The notes: generated by a model not told the origin, from the sequence alone. A DNA stretch of 64,000 nt from Roseovarius sp. SCSIO 43702 (GCF_019599045.1 NZ_CP080623.1:1758501-1822500), one strand, 5' to 3'; positions 9,691 through 23,055 are shown, numbered from the stretch's first letter. Numbers and translations are program-made.

Positions 9691-10827
9691 TCAGCCGCGC
9701 CAGATCCAGCCGCCGCCGAGGATACGCGTCCCGCCGGTTTCGTAGAAGACACAGGCCTGTCCCGGTGAGACACCTTCCTCTGGCGTCAGCAACTCGACCT
9801 CGGCCTCGGTGGGTGAGAGCGGGCGGATGACCGCCTCGCGCGGGGGACGGGTGGAGCGGACCTTGACCGAGACATGCCATTCGCTCTGGCCGTCGAAGGC
9901 TGAATCGCCCAGCCAGTTGATCTCGCGCACCGGGATGGTGCGGGTGGAGAGCATGGATTTCGGCCCGACGATCACGCGCTTGGCGTCCACGTTGAGCTTG
10001 ACCACGTAGAGCGGCTCCTCGAGGCCGCCGATCCCGAGCCCCCGGCGTTGGCCTACGGTGTAGTGAATGACGCCCTCATGCGTGCCGAGAATCCGCCCGT
10101 CGGCATGGACGATCTCGCCCGGTTCGGCCGCGCCGGGGCGCAGTTTCTCGATCACGCTGGCGTAATTGCCGTTCGGCACGAAGCAGATGTCCTGGCTGTC
10201 GGGTTTGTCGGCAACCGCGAGGCCGTAACGCGCGGCGAGCGCGCGGGTTGCGTCCTTCGACGGCAGGTGACCGAGGGGAAAACGCAGGAAATCAAGCTGT
10301 TCGGGCGTCGTGGAGAACAGGAAATAGCTCTGGTCGCGATTGGCGTCGGTGGCGCAGTGAAGCTCGGGGCCATGCGCGCCGATCTTGCGCTGGATGTAGT
10401 GGCCGGTTGCCATGCAATCGGCGTCGAGGTCGCGCGCGGTCTCGAGCAGATCCTTGAACTTCACCCGTTCGTTGCAACGGATGCAAGGCACGGGCGTGGC
10501 GCCGGCAAGATAGCTGTCGGCAAACTCGTCGATCACCGCGTCCTTGAAGATGTTTTCGTAATCAAGGACGTAGTGGGGAAAGTTCATCTCTTCAGCCACC
10601 CGGCGCGCATCGTGGATATCGATTCCCGCACAGCACGCCCCCTTCTTGGCGAGCGCCGCGCCGTGGTCGTAAAGCTGAAGCGTGACGCCCACCACGTCAT
10701 AGCCCTCCTCGGCCAGTTGCGCGGCCACGACCGAGCTGTCGACGCCACCCGACATGGCGACGACGACACGGGTGTCGGCGGGGGGCTTGGGCAGGCCCAG
10801 CGAGTTGAGAGGCTGATCGAGCGGCAT
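9691..10827 (-). CDS. mnmA: tRNA-specific 2-thiouridylase MnmA
   Basis: A 378-aa enzyme that thiolates the wobble uridine of Lys, Glu and Gln tRNAs. The N-terminal PP-loop SGGVDSS binds ATP; the catalytic cysteine pair lies in the [11 protein letters not shown] segment and in [18 protein letters not shown] motif precedes the C-terminal beta-barrel. The start at 10827 (M-P-L-D-Q) is chosen because AAGGAC sits 6-7 bp upstream; a longer frame upstream would cross the promoter. It is divergent from sciP. Confidence 0.96.
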   Translation of the reverse strand: MPLDQPLNSLGLPKPPADTRVVVAMSGGVDSSVVAAQLAEEGYDVVGVTLQLYDHGAALAKKGACCAGIDIHDARRVAEEMNFPHYVLDYENIFKDAVIDEFADSYLAGATPVPCIRCNERVKFKDLLETARDLDADCMATGHYIQRKIGAHGPELHCATDANRDQSYFLFSTTPEQLDFLRFPLGHLPSKDATRALAARYGLAVADKPDSQDICFVPNGNYASVIEKLRPGAAEPGEIVHADGRILGTHEGVIHYTVGQRRGLGIGGLEEPLYVVKLNVDAKRVIVGPKSMLSTRTIPVREINWLGDSAFDGQSEWHVSVKVRSTRPPREAVIRPLSPTEAEVELLTPEEGVSPGQACVFYETGGTRILGGGWIWRG

Positions 10828-10853
10828 GGCGGCGTCCTTGGGTGTCGGGGCGC

Positions 10854-10881
10854 TATATATACCTTTCCGGCCCGAGTTAAA
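10854..10881 (-). promoter_or_regulatory. possible mnmA promoter
   Basis: On the minus strand TTTAAC (10881-10876) is followed by the AT run TATATATA (10861-10854), giving a -10 of TATATA at a 16-bp spacing. It lies about 27 bp upstream of the mnmA ATG. The -35 is only a partial match. Confidence 0.4.
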
Positions 10882-11005
10882 CCATGTGCGGATGCGCGGT
10901 TTCGGCGCAGCTTTAGCTAAATCCGAAAAAGAAAGCCGGTGCCGTTTCAACCCGCGTTAAGCGCCGCGCGTCATGATCATCGCCGAGGTTATTCGGGATG
11001 AAGCG

Positions 11006-11314
11006 ATGTATCTGAAGAAAGTGGAAGGGCCGCGCACGGTGACCCTGCCGGATGGCAGCGTCCTGTGCCAGGCCGACCTTCCCCCTGCCGACACGACCCG
11101 CTGGGTCGCCTCGCGCAAGCTCGCGGTCGTGCGGGGGGTGCTCTATGGCCTGATCTCCGAGGCCGATGCGTTAACGAAATACGAACTGAGCCCGGAAGAG
11201 TTTCAGGAATGGGTTCGCGCGGTCGGGCGTCACGGCGAGGAGGGACTGAAGGTCACGGCATTGAAATCCTTAAGGGATTCGGAAGGTGAGGCGCTGAACA
11301 GGGAGCAACTTTAG
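11006..11314 (+). CDS. sciP: SciP family CtrA inhibitor (DUF1153)
   Basis: About 102 aa. The conserved DUF1153 core is present: LPDGSVLCQADLPPADTTRW, then SRKLAVVRGVLYGLISEADA with a helix-turn-helix, and LSPEEFQEWVRAVGRHGEEGL. In Caulobacter SciP binds CtrA and blocks RNA polymerase recruitment, setting the order of cell-cycle transcription. The start chosen is M-Y-L-K-K-V-E-G at 11006, which matches the Rhodobacterales N-terminus as I remember it; an in-frame ATG at 10973 would add 11 residues but lacks a ribosome site. It lies directly upstream of ctrA, its target. Confidence 0.88.
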   Translation: MYLKKVEGPRTVTLPDGSVLCQADLPPADTTRWVASRKLAVVRGVLYGLISEADALTKYELSPEEFQEWVRAVGRHGEEGLKVTALKSLRDSEGEALNREQL

Positions 11315-11341
11315 GTTGTATTCGCGAAATGTTCGATTATG

Positions 11342-11357
11342 GTAACTTGTGGTTAAC
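11342..11357 (+). promoter_or_regulatory. CtrA box upstream of ctrA (probable autoregulation)
   Basis: GTAA-N7-TTAAC, one mismatch from the CtrA consensus TTAA-N7-TTAAC, about 50 bp before the ctrA ATG. The right half lies inside a 10-bp perfect palindrome TGGTTAACCA (11350-11359). CtrA autoregulation is established in Caulobacter; the site here is inferred. Confidence 0.55.
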
Positions 11358-11406
11358 CAATTTTCGCCAGTGTCGGTGCCATCAAGATCATCGGAGAACC
11401 TGAAAC

Positions 11407-12123
11407 ATGCGTGTGCTGCTGGTGGAAGACGACCCCACGACCTCGAAAAGCATCGAGCTGATGCTGACCCATGCCAACCTGAATGTCTACACGACCGACC
11501 TGGGCGAAGAGGGGCTCGACCTCGCGAAGCTCTATGATTACGACCTCATTCTCCTCGATCTCGGCTTGCCGGACATGACCGGCCACGAGGTGCTGCGCCA
11601 GCTTCGGCTCGCGCGGATCGAGACGCCGATCCTCATCCTGAGCGGGGCGGACGATACCGAGAGCAAGATCAAGGGGTTCGGCTTCGGCGCGGATGACTAC
11701 CTGACGAAGCCTTTCCACCGCGATGAACTGGTCGCCCGCATCCACGCGATCATCCGGCGATCCAAGGGGCATTCGCAATCGGTGATTCGCACGGGCGCGA
11801 TAAACGTGAACCTCGACGCCAAGACCGTGGATGTGGGCGGCAAGACGGTGCACCTGACCGGCAAGGAATACCAGATGCTCGAGCTTCTGAGCCTTCGGAA
11901 GGGCACGACGCTCACCAAGGAGATGTTCCTCAACCACCTCTACGGCGGCATGGACGAGCCGGAGCTCAAGATCATCGACGTGTTCATCTGCAAGCTGCGC
12001 AAGAAGCTGAGCGAGGCCACGGGCGGCGTGAACCATATCGAGACGGTCTGGGGCCGCGGCTATGTCCTGCGCGATCCCGAACCTTCGGAGATGGGCGGCG
12101 GACGGTTGGCGATCGGCGCGTGA
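11407..12123 (+). CDS. ctrA: cell cycle response regulator CtrA
   Basis: A 238-aa OmpR-family response regulator. The receiver has E7/D8/D9, the phosphoacceptor D51 in [15 protein letters not shown] in LILSGADD and K in [10 protein letters not shown]. The C-terminal winged helix carries [17 protein letters not shown] and [14 protein letters not shown], the CtrA recognition helix, which is nearly invariant in Alphaproteobacteria. It controls cell-cycle, motility and, in Rhodobacterales, gene transfer agent genes. GGAG lies upstream of the ATG. The sciP-ctrA neighbourhood is the usual Rhodobacterales arrangement. Confidence 0.97.
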   Translation: MRVLLVEDDPTTSKSIELMLTHANLNVYTTDLGEEGLDLAKLYDYDLILLDLGLPDMTGHEVLRQLRLARIETPILILSGADDTESKIKGFGFGADDYLTKPFHRDELVARIHAIIRRSKGHSQSVIRTGAINVNLDAKTVDVGGKTVHLTGKEYQMLELLSLRKGTTLTKEMFLNHLYGGMDEPELKIIDVFICKLRKKLSEATGGVNHIETVWGRGYVLRDPEPSEMGGGRLAIGA

Positions 12124-16807
<4,684 letters not shown>

Positions 16808-16869
16808 GGCGTGGAAATCCCTGTTGAAAATCAGTGCGTTCGGCTGGGTGTTCCGAAAAGTTCGCGAAT

Positions 16870-16884
16870 GTTCCCAGAAAGTTC
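16870..16884 (+). promoter_or_regulatory. LexA-like SOS box
   Basis: GTTC-N7-GTTC (GTTCCCAGAAAGTTC), the alphaproteobacterial LexA operator form. It directly abuts TTTACA (16885-16890), a candidate -35 for the 39-aa gene that starts at 16947. Three further GTTC tetrads lie upstream at 16838, 16850 and 16860, at 10-12 bp steps. The assignment to LexA is inferred from the consensus. Confidence 0.5.
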
Positions 16885-16946
16885 TTTACAAATCGTTTCC
16901 AAAATGAGAACAAATAGGCAACACGAGAATGACGAGGAGACCCGTG

Positions 16947-17066
16947 ATGTTCAGCCAGATCAAGATCACCGCCGCACGGTCCGAGACCCTGTTGGGCGAT
17001 GCCGTCGGCGCCGCGTCCCTTGTCGTCATGCTGGTCGGGGGGCTCTACCTGCCCGGTCTTTTCTGA
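16947..17066 (+). CDS. small single-pass membrane protein, 39 aa, possibly SOS-controlled
   Basis: ATG follows GACGAGGAGACCCGTG. The 39-residue product has a short amphipathic N-terminus (MFSQIKITAARSETL) and one hydrophobic helix (about residues 18-37) ending GLYLPGLF. I recall similar unnamed short proteins in Rhodobacterales but no function. A GTTC-N7-GTTC box lies about 62 bp upstream, and a strong terminator lies 160 bp downstream, so it looks like a monocistronic, LexA-repressed unit. In Caulobacter the SOS-induced SidA, a 29-aa inner-membrane peptide, inhibits division; an equivalent role here is only a hypothesis. Confidence 0.68.
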   Translation: MFSQIKITAARSETLLGDAVGAASLVVMLVGGLYLPGLF

Positions 17067-17227
17067 AGGTTTCTGCCTGCGATAGATCCGACATGCCCAT
17101 GGTCCCGCATCTCCTGTCCCCAACTTCGATGCGCTGTGACTGACACTGCCTGTCCCAAGTCCCCGGTGGGTTTGCCTCAACTCTCTCCGCCGATCCCATG
17201 GGCCCATTCGGATATCGCACTTGACTG

Positions 17228-17265
17228 CCGCCGCCATGCCTTGTGCATGTGCGGCGGTTTTTTTT
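17228..17265 (+). terminator. rho-independent terminator
   Basis: CCGCCGC plus CATGC pair with GCATG plus GCGGCGG (12 bp, one bulged T), loop CTTGT, followed by eight T. It ends the transcript of the 39-aa gene, leaving a 3' tail of about 200 nt. Confidence 0.92.
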
Positions 17266-17341
17266 GATCCCGCCGAGGGGTTGTGAAACCGGACCGCCTC
17301 GGGAAGGTTGGTCCAGGGCGGCACCGAAGGGAAGGCGCGGG

Positions 17342-18217
17342 ATGCGAGATCACGCACATGACCATGGCGGCGGACATGACCACCTGCCGAAGAACGAGCG
17401 CGCGATCGGGATCGCCGCCATCCTCACGGGCACATTCATGCTGGCCGAGGTGGCGGGCGGGCTGATCTCGGGGTCGCTCGCGCTTCTGGCGGATGCGGGG
17501 CATATGCTCACGGATTTCGCGTCGCTCATGCTCGCGTGGCTGGCGTTCCGGCTGGCGCGAAGACCCGCGGATGCCGCCCGCACCTATGGGTATGACCGGT
17601 TCTCGGTGCTGGCGGCCTTCGTGAACGGGATGACGCTATTCGTCATCGCGGCCTGGATCTGCTGGGAGGCGGTTCAGCGCCTGCGTGAGCCGGTCGAGGT
17701 GATGGGCGGGCTGATGCTGGGCGTGGCGGTCGCGGGGCTGTTGGTGAACATCGCCGCTTTCTACGTGCTGACCCGTGACGAAAGCGAGAACCTCAACGTG
17801 CGCGCCGCCGCATTGCATGTGGCAGGCGATCTGCTGGGATCGGTGGCGGCAATCGTGGCGTCGCTCGTGATCCTCTGGACGGGATGGATGCCCATCGACC
17901 CGATCCTGTCGGTTCTGGTCGCGCTCATCATCCTCCGCAGCGCCTGGGCCGTGGTCCGCGAGAGCGGGCATATCCTCCTGGAAGGTGCGCCCCGGGGATT
18001 CGACCAGGAGGAAGTCGTGCGCGCGTTGCGGGAGGACGTCGCCGGCGTGACCGGGATCGAGCATCTTCATGCCTGGCAGGTCACGCAGGAGCGGCCCATG
18101 GTGACGCTCGAGGTCGAGACGGAAGCGGGATGCGACCGCGACCGGGTGCGCGACGAGGTGAAGGCGCTTCTGAACGAGCGGTTCGGCTTGGGGCACGCGA
18201 CGGTCGAGATACGCTGA
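17342..18217 (+). CDS. cation diffusion facilitator, Zn2+/Co2+/Cd2+ exporter
   Basis: A 291-aa CDF protein. A His-rich N-terminus (HAHDHGGGHDH) precedes six membrane helices. The transport-site motifs are ALLADAGHMLTD (helix 2, HxxxD class typical of zinc) and AALHVAGDLLGS (helix 5). The C-terminal cytoplasmic domain contains IEHLHAWQVT. It exports divalent metals in exchange for protons at the inner membrane, as ZitB/CzcD do. The ATG at 17342 is preceded by GGAAGG; an open extension upstream runs through the terminator and is excluded. Confidence 0.92.
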   Translation: MRDHAHDHGGGHDHLPKNERAIGIAAILTGTFMLAEVAGGLISGSLALLADAGHMLTDFASLMLAWLAFRLARRPADAARTYGYDRFSVLAAFVNGMTLFVIAAWICWEAVQRLREPVEVMGGLMLGVAVAGLLVNIAAFYVLTRDESENLNVRAAALHVAGDLLGSVAAIVASLVILWTGWMPIDPILSVLVALIILRSAWAVVRESGHILLEGAPRGFDQEEVVRALREDVAGVTGIEHLHAWQVTQERPMVTLEVETEAGCDRDRVRDEVKALLNERFGLGHATVEIR

Positions 18218-18233
18218 GTCCGTTCGAGCGGAG

Positions 18234-18680
18234 CTAGGCGGTCTGGGCAATCTGCTCGAGCGCCTCGACGGCGGCATCGAGCGAGAGGCAGATCGAGGCG
18301 TGACGGTTCTTGTAGCTGGCGGCCGGGCGCAGAACCTCGAGCCCGTCGAAAGGGGCCGGCGGTGTGGGGCCGTCTTCCTTCAGCATGGCATGGAGGGCGT
18401 CGCGGGCCGCGCGGACCTCATCGAAGCTGCATCCGATGATATTGCCGCCCACCACGCTTGCCGCCGCCTGGCCCAGCGCGCAGGCCTTCACGTCCTGTGC
18501 GTAATCGGTGACGCATCCGTCCTCGGCGGTGATGTCCACGGTGATCGTGGAGCCGCAGAGGGGCGAGCGTCGCTTCACCGTGGCCGAGGGCGCGTCGAGC
18601 CGGCCGAGCCGGGGGATGTCGGCGGCCAGTTCGAGAATGCGGCCGGAATAGAGCTTTATCAGGTCGGTCTCGCCGCTCAT
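18234..18680 (-). CDS. iron-sulfur cluster scaffold, IscU/SufU-like
   Basis: A 148-aa protein of the NifU N-terminal family, which assembles Fe-S clusters on three cysteines. Candidate ligands are in RSPLCGSTITVDI, DVKACALGQAAASV and HASICLSLDA. The last is a diverged form of the usual third site. Start at 18680 has AAGGGAAAG upstream. It is divergent from hisI with 64 bp between. No cysteine desulfurase is adjacent, so it probably supplements a SUF system encoded elsewhere. Confidence 0.85.
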   Translation of the reverse strand: MSGETDLIKLYSGRILELAADIPRLGRLDAPSATVKRRSPLCGSTITVDITAEDGCVTDYAQDVKACALGQAAASVVGGNIIGCSFDEVRAARDALHAMLKEDGPTPPAPFDGLEVLRPAASYKNRHASICLSLDAAVEALEQIAQTA

Positions 18681-18744
18681 GGCTTTCCCTTCTGTGACGT
18701 GCGGCTTAGATAGAGCGGCGGGCCGGACATGGAAAGGGGGGCGC

Positions 18745-19104
18745 ATGACATTCGATCCCGAGACGCTTCGCTACAATGCGGCAGGCTTGATCCCCGCGAT
18801 CGCGCAGGAGGCCGAGACCGGCGAGGTCCTGATGATGGCGTGGATGAACGCCGAGGCCGTGGCGCGCACGCTCGAGACCGGGCGCGTGACCTACTGGAGC
18901 CGGTCGCGGGCCGCCTTCTGGGTGAAGGGCGAGACGAGTGGGCATGTGCAGGACCTCGTGGAGATGCGCGTCGATTGCGACCGCGATTGCCTCCTGCTGC
19001 TGATCCGACAGGAGGGTCCGGCATGTCATACGAACCGCCGGAGCTGTTTCTATCATGCGGTGCGGGACGGGGACGAGGTGGAGATCATGGCGCCCCTGGC
19101 CTGA
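18745..19104 (+). CDS. hisI: phosphoribosyl-AMP cyclohydrolase
   Basis: A 119-aa enzyme opening the adenine ring of PR-AMP in histidine synthesis. It has the zinc site pattern CDRDC followed by GPACHTNRRSCFY, plus MMAWMNAEAVARTLETG and WSRSRAAFWVKGETSGH. It is the single-domain HisI form, without the HisE pyrophosphohydrolase. The start ATG follows GGAAAGGGGG. It is isolated from other his genes. Confidence 0.95.
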   Translation: MTFDPETLRYNAAGLIPAIAQEAETGEVLMMAWMNAEAVARTLETGRVTYWSRSRAAFWVKGETSGHVQDLVEMRVDCDRDCLLLLIRQEGPACHTNRRSCFYHAVRDGDEVEIMAPLA

Positions 19105-19148
19105 GAGGCTCAAATCGCGCGCCGCTGGCCCAAGCGATGCGCCCTGCC

Positions 19149-20057
19149 TCAGAGCCTTGCGAATGTGTCGAGCGCGGCGGCGAGCGCGGTGTCGGAGCCC
19201 CGGTCGCACATGGGTTGGTGCGAGTGACCCGGGGCGAGACCGGAGCGTGACGTGAGATAGGCGGCACGGGGCAGGGCGTCGACGAGCGTGGGCCAAGCGG
19301 CGATGCGATGCGTCCAGAGACCGGAGCGGTCGAGATAGTCGCCCGCGACAAGGACGAACGGCGTATCGCCGAGATCGTCGGCGCTGACGGGATCGGCCGA
19401 AGGCTCGATCGCGATCACGCCGGAGACGCCCGCGCCTGCACCGAGCGCACCGTAGAGCGCGTCTGAGCCTTGCGAATGACAGATCACGATGGCCTGTCCC
19501 AGCCGATCGAGAAGCGCGTGGAGGGCGGCGACCTGCAAGTGCGTGGTCGAGAACCAGCGCGGCACGAAATGGCGCGCGAAGTCCTCAAGCCGTGCCACGG
19601 GGAAACGCGCGCCGGGGAAGGGGCGGCGGCGGGCGAAATCCTCGGGCGCGCCGATACGGAAAAGCTCCCATGCTTCCTCCATCGTGCGCAGGACCGGATC
19701 ACCCGGCCAGAGCCCCGGCGCGAAACCGGCGCGGCCGCGTTCGACATTGTCGATCACATGCACCTCGTAGCCGCGGGCAAGAAGCCCGTGGAGCCAGCCG
19801 GGGCGGCCGTCGGGCGTGCGCTCCCATATCGTGCCGGTCAGGCCGCCGCCATGCACCAGAACGACCGGGGGTGCGGTGTTGCGCGGCTCGGGGACGAAGA
19901 ACTGCACGTAGGCATGTTCGACCGCGTAGTGGCCGCGCGGATCGCGGGTCATGCTGAACTGGGGTGTGAAGCGGATGGTCTCGGGCGCACCACGGGTCTC
20001 GCGGTGGACGCGGCCACCCACCGTGTAGGAGCAAAAATCCGCAAGCGGCGTCGCCAT
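19149..20057 (-). CDS. alpha/beta hydrolase (esterase)
   Basis: A 302-aa serine hydrolase. VVLVHGGGLTG supplies the oxyanion-hole region, and the nucleophile is Ser in ICHSQGSDAL (G/H-x-S-x-G type). A late GHSHQPMCDRG could provide the histidine. No signal peptide. It starts one base into the dctP stop (TGATG), so it is the last gene of the TRAP operon and probably acts on the imported compound or a derivative. The substrate cannot be told from sequence. Confidence 0.82.
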   Translation of the reverse strand: MATPLADFCSYTVGGRVHRETRGAPETIRFTPQFSMTRDPRGHYAVEHAYVQFFVPEPRNTAPPVVLVHGGGLTGTIWERTPDGRPGWLHGLLARGYEVHVIDNVERGRAGFAPGLWPGDPVLRTMEEAWELFRIGAPEDFARRRPFPGARFPVARLEDFARHFVPRWFSTTHLQVAALHALLDRLGQAIVICHSQGSDALYGALGAGAGVSGVIAIEPSADPVSADDLGDTPFVLVAGDYLDRSGLWTHRIAAWPTLVDALPRAAYLTSRSGLAPGHSHQPMCDRGSDTALAAALDTFARL

Positions 20058-21073
20058 CAGTCGAGCGCGGAAAGATCGCGATATTCGCGGTAATCCTCGT
20101 CATAGGCGCGGTAGCTGTCGATCACGCGGGCGAACATCTCGTCCTCGGCGGACTTCTCGGCATAGACCTCGTTCGCGGCCTTGCGCAGCGCGTCGAGAAC
20201 CGGGTCGGGGAAACGTTCGACGGTGACGCCATTCGCGCGGAATTCCTCGAGGATCGCGGCCTGCGCCCCCGCGGCGGTGCCAAGCGCAAAGAGATTAGCG
20301 TCGTTGCAGGCGGTTTCGATGGCGGTGCGGTGCGCGGGTTCGAGCGCGTCCCACTTGTCCTTGTTCATGTAGAACTCGATGAAGCCCGCCGGTTGGTGCC
20401 AGCCGGGGAAGTAGTAATGCTTGGCCACCTGGTCGAAGCCCATGAGCCTGTCGACGAGCGGGAAGCTGAGCTCGGTCGCGTCGAGCCGCCCGGTTTCGAG
20501 CGAGGTCGAGATTTCGCCGGTGGGGAGCGACATGGCGTTCGCGCCGAGCTTGCCCAGGATGTCGCCCCCGAGGCCGCCGATGCGGATGTTGAGCCCCTTG
20601 AGGTCCTCGGGCGTCTCGATGGGTTTCGTGTACCAGCCGCCGGCCTCGGAGAGGATGACGCCGCAGGCCATGGGCACGAGGTTGTAGGGTTCGTAGATCT
20701 CGCGCCAGAGCTCGAGCCCACCGCCGTGGTTGAGCCAGCCGATATAGGAGAGCGGATCGCCGCCGAACGGGACCGAGCCGAAAAGAGCCGCCGCGGGTTC
20801 CTTGCCGCTGGCATAGGCGGCGAAGGACCAGCCCGCGTCTATGGCGCCGACGCTCGCGTTGTCGAAGATTTCGAAGGCGGGGGACAGTTCGCCCGCGAGC
20901 AGGTAGTCGAACTCGACCGCGCCGCCGGTGAGGGCCGAGACGTTCGCGACGAACCGCTCGGCCGTGGGATGAAGGACGGGAAGCTGGCCGAAGGCTGATT
21001 GCAGCGTGTAGCTTTCGGCGCCGGCGGTGGTTGCCGCGACGGTGAGGGCGGTGGCGAGAAGGGTCTTGCGCAT
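20057..21073 (-). CDS. dctP: TRAP transporter substrate-binding protein, TakP-like
   Basis: A 338-aa periplasmic binding protein. A signal peptide ends at about Ala-Gly-Ala-Glu (residue 20). The carboxylate-binding segment LKGLNIRIGGLGGDILGKLG with its Arg, then GEISTSLETGRLDATE and KHYYFPGWHQP, resemble the R. sphaeroides TakP branch, which binds 2-oxo acids. So a hydroxy- or oxo-carboxylate ligand is likely. AAAGGAC lies before the ATG. It is third in the dctQ-dctM-dctP-hydrolase operon. Confidence 0.9.
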   Translation of the reverse strand: MRKTLLATALTVAATTAGAESYTLQSAFGQLPVLHPTAERFVANVSALTGGAVEFDYLLAGELSPAFEIFDNASVGAIDAGWSFAAYASGKEPAAALFGSVPFGGDPLSYIGWLNHGGGLELWREIYEPYNLVPMACGVILSEAGGWYTKPIETPEDLKGLNIRIGGLGGDILGKLGANAMSLPTGEISTSLETGRLDATELSFPLVDRLMGFDQVAKHYYFPGWHQPAGFIEFYMNKDKWDALEPAHRTAIETACNDANLFALGTAAGAQAAILEEFRANGVTVERFPDPVLDALRKAANEVYAEKSAEDEMFARVIDSYRAYDEDYREYRDLSALD

Positions 21074-21093
21074 AGGGTGTCCTTTCGATGGGG

Positions 21094-22401
21094 TCAGATC
21101 AGGCCGGTGACGAGCACTGGGAAGGCGATGAGCAGGGCGAGCACCAGCAGTTGAAGCGCCACGAAAGGCGCCACTCCGCGATAGATCTGCCGCGTCGTGA
21201 GCCGATCGCCCGCGGCGCCGCGGAGGTAGAAGAGCGAAAAGCCGAAGGGCGGAGTGAGGAAGGAGGTTTGCAGGTTGACCGCCACCAGCACCCCGAACCA
21301 CACGAGCAGCGCCTGACCGGTGAGCCCGCTCCCGAAGTCGAGCCCCGCCACGATGGGCGCGAAGATCGGCATGAGGATGAGCGTGATCTCGAGCCAGTCG
21401 AGCACGAAGCCGAGGAGGAAGATCGCGCCCATGACGGTGGCGAGGACCGCGTAGGGAGAGCTGCCGAAGAGCGTGACGCCCGCCTCGACGAGGTCGTCAC
21501 CACCCAGCCCCTTGAACACCGCCGAGAAGCAGGTCGCGCCGATCATCACGAAAAGCACCATGGAGGTGGTCGTCACCGTCCGGCGTGCGGCTGCGAGGAT
21601 CGTGGTGACGTCGAAGCGGCGGTAGAGCGCGGTGACGATGACCGCGCCGAAGGCCCCCAGACCCGATGCCTCGGTCGGCGTGGCGAGCCCGGCGATGATC
21701 GAACCCAGCACCGCGATGATCAGCAGTAGGAGCGGGCCGAGATCGAGCAGCAGGCGCAAAGGGTGGACGCGCGCCGCCCGGTCGAGCCGGGGCAGGCCGC
21801 GTGCCCGCCAGACAACGAAGGCGCCGTAGACCGCGACAAGCACGAGACCCGGCCCGATGGCGCCTGCGAACATCGCCGGGACCGGCGCGCCGAGTTGATC
21901 GCCCAGCACGATCAGCATCACCGAGGGCGGGATGAGGATGGCGAGTGTGCCGGAGGACGCGACAAGCCCCGCCGCGGTGGGCTTGTCGAAGCCCGCCTCT
22001 TCGAGCCGCGGGAGCGCGAGGAGCGCCAGAAGCACGACCGACGCGCCGACGATCCCCGATGACGCTGCGAGAAGGACGCCGATCACGAGCACCGAAAGCC
22101 CCATGCCCGCGGCGCTTCCGCCCAGGGCGCGTTGCGCTGCGCGCAAACTGCGCTCGGCCACGCCAGACATTTCCAGCACGAGGCCCATGAAGATGAACAT
22201 CGGGATTGCCACCAGAAGCCAGTTCGACAGGACGTTTGCATAGATGCGGCTAGTCAGGAGCGAGAAGTAGGCAATGGGCAGGTCCGAGATCAGCACGAAG
22301 AGCGCCGCCGCGCCGCCCAGCACCATGCCCACGCGGTAGCCTGCGAGGATGCCCGCGAGGGTCAGTCCGGCCATGGCGAGGGGGAGGGCGGCGTCGGTCA
22401 T
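21094..22401 (-). CDS. dctM: TRAP transporter large permease
   Basis: A 435-aa DctM-type protein with about 12 membrane helices. It carries out Na+-coupled uptake of the substrate delivered by the binding protein. Typical DctM segments are AIPMFIFMGLVLEMSG, VASSGTLAILIPPSVMLIVLG and TPTEASGLGAFGAVIV. The ATG overlaps the stop of the small permease (ATGA). Confidence 0.94.
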   Translation of the reverse strand: MTDAALPLAMAGLTLAGILAGYRVGMVLGGAAALFVLISDLPIAYFSLLTSRIYANVLSNWLLVAIPMFIFMGLVLEMSGVAERSLRAAQRALGGSAAGMGLSVLVIGVLLAASSGIVGASVVLLALLALPRLEEAGFDKPTAAGLVASSGTLAILIPPSVMLIVLGDQLGAPVPAMFAGAIGPGLVLVAVYGAFVVWRARGLPRLDRAARVHPLRLLLDLGPLLLLIIAVLGSIIAGLATPTEASGLGAFGAVIVTALYRRFDVTTILAAARRTVTTTSMVLFVMIGATCFSAVFKGLGGDDLVEAGVTLFGSSPYAVLATVMGAIFLLGFVLDWLEITLILMPIFAPIVAGLDFGSGLTGQALLVWFGVLVAVNLQTSFLTPPFGFSLFYLRGAAGDRLTTRQIYRGVAPFVALQLLVLALLIAFPVLVTGLI

Positions 22402-22916
22402 CGGGCGCGGCGCAGTAGGCGCCAGGTCTCGACCAGGATCGCCGCGGCGAGAAGGGCAAGGCCGAGTGGCAGGAGCGACTTGACGAGCCAGAGATCGTCG
22501 AGCCCGCCATTGCGCCCGCCCTCGTCGGAGGACCAGGCGCGGAGCATGAAGGCCGAGGATGCGGGAACCATCAGTGCAAAGAACGGCACCGCGAAGAGCG
22601 CGTGACCGATGAGGTCGGTGCGGGCCTGCCAGCGCGGGCTGCGGGCCTGATAAAGGAAGTCGACCCGCACATGACCTTCACCGAGCCAGACGATGCCCGC
22701 CGGCAAAAGGCCGATGAGCACGAGGAGATGCCATTGCAGGTCGAGCAGGGAATTGAGCGTGATCCCCCGTCCGAGAAGGGGCAGCGCGCGGTCGAAACTC
22801 GCCACCGGGTTGATGTCGAGCGCCGAAAGCGCGACCTGCGCCACGATGGCCAGCATGAGCACGATGACCGCCCAGTCGAGGATGCCGAGACCGATTGCCG
22901 TAAACCGCGCGCGCAT
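22398..22916 (-). CDS. dctQ: TRAP transporter small permease
   Basis: A 172-aa DctQ-type protein with four membrane helices, which pairs with the large subunit in the inner membrane. WLGEGHVRVDFLYQ matches the conserved DctQ loop. The start at 22916 has GGGAGGGGG just upstream; an extension to 23135 would run into the divergent promoter region. First gene of the TRAP operon. Confidence 0.9.
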   Translation of the reverse strand: MRARFTAIGLGILDWAVIVLMLAIVAQVALSALDINPVASFDRALPLLGRGITLNSLLDLQWHLLVLIGLLPAGIVWLGEGHVRVDFLYQARSPRWQARTDLIGHALFAVPFFALMVPASSAFMLRAWSSDEGGRNGGLDDLWLVKSLLPLGLALLAAAILVETWRLLRRAR

Positions 22917-23055
22917 GATGCCCCCTCCCGCTCGGGGTTCATGGAAGGCCAAGGCGGGTGCGGGCGCAACACTTTTCTGGCGCGCTGGTCGTCGCTTGCT
23001 GGACAAGGGCGGCCGGCGCGTGGAGAGATGGCGCGCGGATCGGAAGGGGAGCGGA

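Noticed and set aside
10912-10921. TTTAGCTAAA palindrome between mnmA and sciP as an operator
   Set aside because: Only 10 bp, single copy, and not near a convincing promoter element; it could be chance.
16850-16873. Extra LexA boxes from the GTTC pairs at 16850/16860 and 16860/16870
   Set aside because: Spacers are 6 bp, not the 7 bp of the known operator. They are reported as phased tetrads, not as sites.
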